DNA of 64,000 nucleotides, from NCBI RefSeq assembly GCF_028283685.1, contig NZ_JAPWKF010000010.1, positions 372,001 through 436,000 on the forward strand, in the 5' to 3' direction. The notes below the pieces were generated by a model. It was not told the DNA's origin, searched no databases, and saw only the letters and a list, made by a program, of their open reading frames with translations. Made by a program: the position numbers and the translations under genes. Origin of the DNA: Edaphobacter sp. GTDB lineage: Bacteria > Acidobacteriota > Terriglobia > Terriglobales > Acidobacteriaceae. Positions 60,212-64,000 of the stretch are shown in pieces (the first letter of the stretch is position 1; every line of letters begins with the position of its first letter).

Positions 60212-61308
60212 TGACCCACATGAATCGCCGAAGATTTCTGGAGATCACCACCGTCGCCGCTGCGGTCGCAAACCTCCCCTCAGCTTCTGCTGCCTGGTGG
60301 CAGGGGCAGCCGCAGGCAGCCAACACCAACCCCGAGAATCGCGGGCTGCTCCTCTATGTCGACCCAAGGCTGGGCGCAGAAGCACAGGCGTATCGCCGCA
60401 ACATCGAAGCAGCAAGTCAGCAGCATCCCCTGCTTGGCATTCTTGCCGGTGGGCGCCAGATACTCCAGATACAGTCGCCGACCCCGCAGCAGCTGGCTTA
60501 CAACCACGTCCTTCTCGTGGCCCTGCCGGACGATCCCTTGCTCGTCCAGGCATGGCAGCGCGAAGCCGCCATCCAGCCGGCGTCCCGTTCGATCTATGCC
60601 TTCGGCTTCGGGCACCTGCAAGGCCCGATCGGCTACCTCGAGTCGGACCGGAACCCATTCCTGCACGCCGCAGCCATCATCAAGTCGCCCTATGAGTGCG
60701 AGTGGGTGAGCCTGACAGGCACTGACCGCGCTGGAGTTGGCCTTGCCGTCGATGCCTTCCTGAAGCAAGGTCTGGTCAACGGTCTCGTCGCCGCTCCGGG
60801 ATGGAAGCGAACCGAGCCTACCCTTCTCGATCGCGATCCCCTCGCACCCGGCTTCGTAGCGCCCGCCATCCTGCCCGAGACCATCGGCTCGCTGCGGCGT
60901 ATTGCGCTTACCCAGGTCGCCGAAGACGAATATCGCGGCGCCCTGGCTGACGGCGGAGTCATGCCGCTCTCCATCTGGCAGGCCAAGTACTACGAGAAAG
61001 GCCAGTGGGACAGCGCCGGGCAGATCGCCTCGCTCTATCAGTACGCAACCGGCCTGCATCGCCGCGCTTACGGCAATGCCGTGTGGGCCGCCCGCTTTAG
61101 CTCTGCCGCTGAAGCGGCACAGGCCGCTCCCCGAATCGCAGCCGCCGCGAAGCTCAAGCCGGCAGGCTCCAGCCACTGGACCGGCGACCTGCCCCGCTAT
61201 GCCTGGGGCATGCCCGTGATGGGTGACGGCGACTCCACCGGCACGCTCGAACTGCGGCTGGACGGTGACAGTGTTTTACTGATCGCCCTGGCTCGCCGGA
61301 TGACATAG
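60211..61308 (+). CDS. Tat-exported protein of unknown family, coupled to the large hydrolase-like gene
   Basis: 365 residues. The ATG shares its A with the stop of the upstream gene (TGATG at 60209-60213), so translation is coupled; an ATG three codons later (MNRRRFLEITT) is equally possible. The twin-arginine signal is clear (NRRRFLEITTVAAAVANLPSASA). The mature part has a segment like a Rossmann-type or GATase-like domain (HVLLVALPDDPLLVQAWQ, SIYAFGFGHLQGPIGYLESDRNPF, LTGTDRAGVGLAVDAFLKQGLVNG) and a second domain starting LLDRDPLAPGFVAPAILPE. The pattern 'LTGTD..GV..A..AFL..GL' recalls accessory S-layer/BcsB-like proteins, but I do not recognise a family. Confidence 0.8.
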   Translation: MTHMNRRRFLEITTVAAAVANLPSASAAWWQGQPQAANTNPENRGLLLYVDPRLGAEAQAYRRNIEAASQQHPLLGILAGGRQILQIQSPTPQQLAYNHVLLVALPDDPLLVQAWQREAAIQPASRSIYAFGFGHLQGPIGYLESDRNPFLHAAAIIKSPYECEWVSLTGTDRAGVGLAVDAFLKQGLVNGLVAAPGWKRTEPTLLDRDPLAPGFVAPAILPETIGSLRRIALTQVAEDEYRGALADGGVMPLSIWQAKYYEKGQWDSAGQIASLYQYATGLHRRAYGNAVWAARFSSAAEAAQAAPRIAAAAKLKPAGSSHWTGDLPRYAWGMPVMGDGDSTGTLELRLDGDSVLLIALARRMT

Positions 61309-61465
61309 ACCTTTTGTCATCGGAATCGTCACGAGGTTGGGTACACTGAAGGCACCCATTGCCAAAGAGTCGCATCCACTCAACTCCCTGTTTCCCCAGT
61401 ACGGTCCGCTGTACCTCCAGGGCGGCCCGAACTCAGAAGGTTCTTTCGCTTTGACGATATCCGCA

Positions 61466-62635
61466 ATGCCTCTAAAAGCTGACGCCTCAGCTCTGGCCGA
61501 TCTATCGACGCTGCGGCTGGCCATTATCGCCCATCGCTTCCAGAAGAACGACGGACAGGGCCGCGTGAACTATGAGGTCGCCCTGGCTGCACTAAGCCGC
61601 GGCGTAAAGCTGACCCTCGTCACCGCGCACTGTGCGGAGGAGATCGCAAACCATCCCTGCGCAACCGTAGTGAAGATCGGTCGCGAGAGCTGGCCGACCC
61701 AGCTGGGAAGGAACATCGGTTTTGCCCTCGACAGTGCCGCATGGCTGCGCAAACATCGGGGCGAGTTCGATCTCATTCAGGCAAACGGTTTCATCACCTG
61801 GGAGCCCTGCGACATCGTCGCGGCTCACTTCATCCACACCTCGTGGATGGCCAACCGCTTCTATCCCTATCATGGCCTCAAGCCCTACCAGCTCTATCAA
61901 CGGACCTTTTCCCTGCTGAATGCCCGTTGGGAAAAGCAGGCTTATCGCTCTGCGCGACAGGTTATTGCGGTCTCCGAGATCGTCGCGGACGAGGTTGCCG
62001 CCCTCGGCGTGCCGCGGGATCGCATCGAGGTCATCCTGAACGGCGTCGATACCGACGAGTTTCACCCCGGACCATCCGAACGCGCCTCCTTCAATCTGCC
62101 GGAAGGCGTCCCCATGCTGGTCTTCGTCGGAGACATTCGCACGCCTCGCAAGAACCTCGGCACAGTTCTGCGCGCACTGGTCCATCTGCCCGGCGTACAT
62201 CTCACCGTGGCAGGTGCGGTAGACGGAAGCCCCGCGCCGGAGCAGGCCCGCAGCCTCGGCATCGCCGACCGCGTACACTTCCTGGGCAAAACACCCCGTG
62301 TGCCCGCTCTCATGCGTTCAGTCGACCTGTTCTGCTTTCCTTCACTGTATGAACCCTTCGGCCTGGTCGCGGTCGAGGCCATGGCCACCGGCCTTCCCGT
62401 CGTGGTGTCGCGCAATGTAGGTGCGGCGCAGAGCTTTGGCCACAGTCTCACCGTCGTGGACGACCCCGAGAACGCCGAAGCTCTCGCCAACGTCGTTCGC
62501 GATCTGCTGGACTCCCCCGGACGAAGATCTGCCCTGGCGGAATCCGCTCTCTCGCTCACCCAAAATGTCGGCTGGCCGGCGACCGTAGAGGCTTATCTCC
62601 ATACCTATCAACGTCTGCGGCCACGATCGGCGTAG
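61466..62635 (+). CDS. Glycosyltransferase family 4
   Basis: 389 residues from the ATG at 61466 (MPLKADASAL); TTG codons at 61337 and 61451 could extend it and none has an ideal ribosome-binding site. It has the GT-B fold with RLAIIAHRFQKNDGQGRVNYEVA at the N-terminus, VIAVSEIVADEVAALGVPRDRIEVILNGVDTDEFHP in the hinge and the retaining E-x7-E motif in FCFPSLYEPFGLVAVEAMATGLPVVVSRNVG. It follows the Tat protein gene by 157 bp and is probably part of the same rightward run of polysaccharide genes. Confidence 0.92.
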   Translation: MPLKADASALADLSTLRLAIIAHRFQKNDGQGRVNYEVALAALSRGVKLTLVTAHCAEEIANHPCATVVKIGRESWPTQLGRNIGFALDSAAWLRKHRGEFDLIQANGFITWEPCDIVAAHFIHTSWMANRFYPYHGLKPYQLYQRTFSLLNARWEKQAYRSARQVIAVSEIVADEVAALGVPRDRIEVILNGVDTDEFHPGPSERASFNLPEGVPMLVFVGDIRTPRKNLGTVLRALVHLPGVHLTVAGAVDGSPAPEQARSLGIADRVHFLGKTPRVPALMRSVDLFCFPSLYEPFGLVAVEAMATGLPVVVSRNVGAAQSFGHSLTVVDDPENAEALANVVRDLLDSPGRRSALAESALSLTQNVGWPATVEAYLHTYQRLRPRSA

Positions 62636-62719
62636 AGAACAAACTCACTGTTCCTGCTGTCTGCAAAACACTGACCGTTACACTCGAGCTAGAGGAGCCG
62701 GCAACAAATCTCATTCCGT

Positions 62720-63649
62720 ATGCGTCTTTCCGTCCTGATCCCAACCTATCAACGACCAGAAGACTTGACTCGCTGCCTGGAGGCCTTGAGCCGCCAGCAA
62801 CGCCTCGCCGATGAGATTACGATCACGGTCCGCGATGAAGATACGCTGACACGGCCCGCGCTGGAACCCTGGCTCCATCGGCTTCCACTGCAGGTCGTCA
62901 CCGTGAGCCTGCCGGGCGTCGTGCATGCCCTGAATCAGGGGCTGGAGCGCTGCACCGGAGACATCGTCACCATCACCGACGACGATTCGGCTCCGCACCC
63001 CGACTGGCTGCTCCGCATTGAGCAGCACTTTGCCGGCGACCCGCAACTAGGCGGTCTCGGAGGCCGCGACGCCATCCTGGACAACGGCCAGTTCCTGCAA
63101 CCCACCACCACCGAGGTTGGCCGGCTCTATCCCTACGGACGCATGATCGGCAACCATCACCTGGGAATGGGTCCGGCGCGCGTCGTCGAGCACCTGAAGG
63201 GCGTCAATATGAGCTGGCGACGAAAGGCCATCGGCGACCTGCGCTTCGACGAGGGCCTCCGCGGCAAAGGAGCACAGGTGTACTTTGAGCTCGCCTTCAG
63301 TCTTGCGATCGCCACCTCCGGCTGGCGCCTCAAATATGACCCCGCGGTTCTGGTCGATCACTTTCCCGCCAAGCGGTACGGCAACGATCAGCGGGGCAAG
63401 GTTCACCTCGAAGCCGTTGAGAACACCTCCTACAACTACTACTGGGCGATTCTTCGCTACCTGCCCGCCGGTCCTCGACAGTGGGCCGCCCTTACATGGG
63501 AGAAGATGTTGGGAACAGCAAACCGCCCGGGATGGCTCCGCATGATTCTCTCCCGGGCTCGCGGCAACTCACTTGGTATCGATCTCTATCGGGCGGCACA
63601 GAGTGGCCGGATCGCTGCAAAAACCGCAGCCTCACATGGAAGATCCTGA
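62720..63649 (+). CDS. Glycosyltransferase family 2
   Basis: 309 residues. RLSVLIPTYQRPEDLTRCLEAL begins the GT-A fold. The metal motif lies in DIVTITDDDSAPHPDWLLRI, followed by GLGGRDAILDNG and HLKGVNMSWRRKAI with FDEGLRGKGAQVYFELAF as the acceptor region. The layout resembles glucosyl/rhamnosyltransferases of exopolysaccharide clusters. It sits between two GT4 genes on the same strand and ends four bases before the next start. Confidence 0.93.
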   Translation: MRLSVLIPTYQRPEDLTRCLEALSRQQRLADEITITVRDEDTLTRPALEPWLHRLPLQVVTVSLPGVVHALNQGLERCTGDIVTITDDDSAPHPDWLLRIEQHFAGDPQLGGLGGRDAILDNGQFLQPTTTEVGRLYPYGRMIGNHHLGMGPARVVEHLKGVNMSWRRKAIGDLRFDEGLRGKGAQVYFELAFSLAIATSGWRLKYDPAVLVDHFPAKRYGNDQRGKVHLEAVENTSYNYYWAILRYLPAGPRQWAALTWEKMLGTANRPGWLRMILSRARGNSLGIDLYRAAQSGRIAAKTAASHGRS

Positions 63650-63653
63650 ACGC

Positions 63654-64000
63654 ATGTCGTCTGGAGGATTTGTGGAACGTCCGCGCATCGGAGTCGTTAT
63701 GCCGCTGGGTTACCAGCAGGGCGGCGCAGAAAACCTATTGCTGCACTGGCTGGAGCAGGGCAGCGAACGATACACGCTGGTCTGCGCGTTTCTGCAGGAC
63801 GGGCCCATGGTCGACTTCGCTCGCAACCTCGGGCTGCGGGTTGAAGTCATCCCGGCAACCCGCCTGACGAACGCCGGTAACTATCTCAAAACCGTCCTCG
63901 GACTGCGCCGCTGGATAAAAAACGAGAAGCTTGCGCTGGTCTTCTCGTGGATGCCCAAGGCCCACCTCTACGTCGCCCCGGCAAGCCTCGGCACGGACGT
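63654..64000 (+). CDS. Glycosyltransferase (GT4-like), N-terminal part, runs off the window
   Basis: The frame from the ATG at 63654 is open to the right edge (115 codons visible). A GTG at 63672, only 4 nt after GGAGG, is an alternative start; an ATG at 63636 overlaps the previous gene. The sequence RIGVVMPLGYQQGGAENLLL matches the start of GT-B family 4 enzymes (G-G-A-E motif after the first strand), with LVCAFLQDGPMVDFARNLG and LRRWIKNEKLALVFSWMPKAHLY continuing the N-terminal domain. It begins 4 bp after the GT2 stop, clearly the same operon. Confidence 0.85.
   Translation, partial: MSSGGFVERPRIGVVMPLGYQQGGAENLLLHWLEQGSERYTLVCAFLQDGPMVDFARNLGLRVEVIPATRLTNAGNYLKTVLGLRRWIKNEKLALVFSWMPKAHLYVAPASLGTD

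Overview
The window looks like chromosomal DNA of a soil acidobacterium, probably order Terriglobales (Granulicella, Terriglobus or Edaphobacter type). This is inferred from the high G+C with strong C/G third-position bias, the DUF1800/DUF1501 pair, ECF41 sigma factor, DUF2277 and exported DUF711 proteins, and a dispersed intergenic repeat (GTCATCCCGACCGAAG...GACCTGCTT). No rRNA, tRNA, CRISPR array, prophage or intact insertion sequence was seen.

Region 1 (1-24.9 kb) is a patchwork of small metabolic and stress genes in short operons, many next to their own regulators. It holds a DUF1080 fragment, Ogt methyltransferase, an exported RidA, two AraC regulators, an aldo/keto reductase, a guanidinium exporter (Gdx/SugE) behind a guanidine-III riboswitch, an MDR oxidoreductase with a divergent TetR gene and twin operators, an exported GH130 enzyme, an ECF41 sigma factor, a cupin, an NmrA-like SDR whose 3' end is replaced by a less G+C-rich TetR/FAD-monooxygenase cassette, a beta-lactamase-fold protein, an exported DUF711 protein, an EAL protein, an MFS transporter, a VOC protein, a Tat-exported TIM-barrel protein and an MBL hydrolase.

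Region 2 (25-36.6 kb) carries lipoate-linked central metabolism: a three-lipoyl-domain 2-oxoacid dehydrogenase E2, LipB and dihydrolipoyl dehydrogenase. With them are MtgA, a secreted endonuclease/exonuclease/phosphatase, DinB, an ArsR-SRPBCC pair with a large palindromic operator, and a stand-alone PD-(D/E)XK-like nuclease/DUF2075 helicase fusion between lipB and lpdA.

Region 3 (36.6-64 kb, running off the right edge) is an exopolysaccharide or O-antigen-like locus. It has at least seven glycosyltransferases, a Wzx-like flippase, a Wzy/WaaL-like membrane protein, a GT39-like membrane protein and five integral-membrane acyltransferases, so a heavily O-acylated glycan is expected. Embedded in it are a DUF1800/DUF1501 secreted pair and an unrecognised translationally coupled pair: a 1225-residue glycoside-hydrolase-like protein and a Tat-exported partner. 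Parts of this region use more A+T than region 1, as is common in surface-polysaccharide loci.

The best candidates for undescribed biology are the 56.5-61.3 kb coupled pair, the helicase-nuclease fusion, and the repeat unit that has become coding sequence in the MFS transporter. The guanidine-III riboswitch belongs to a known class and is the most secure regulatory finding.
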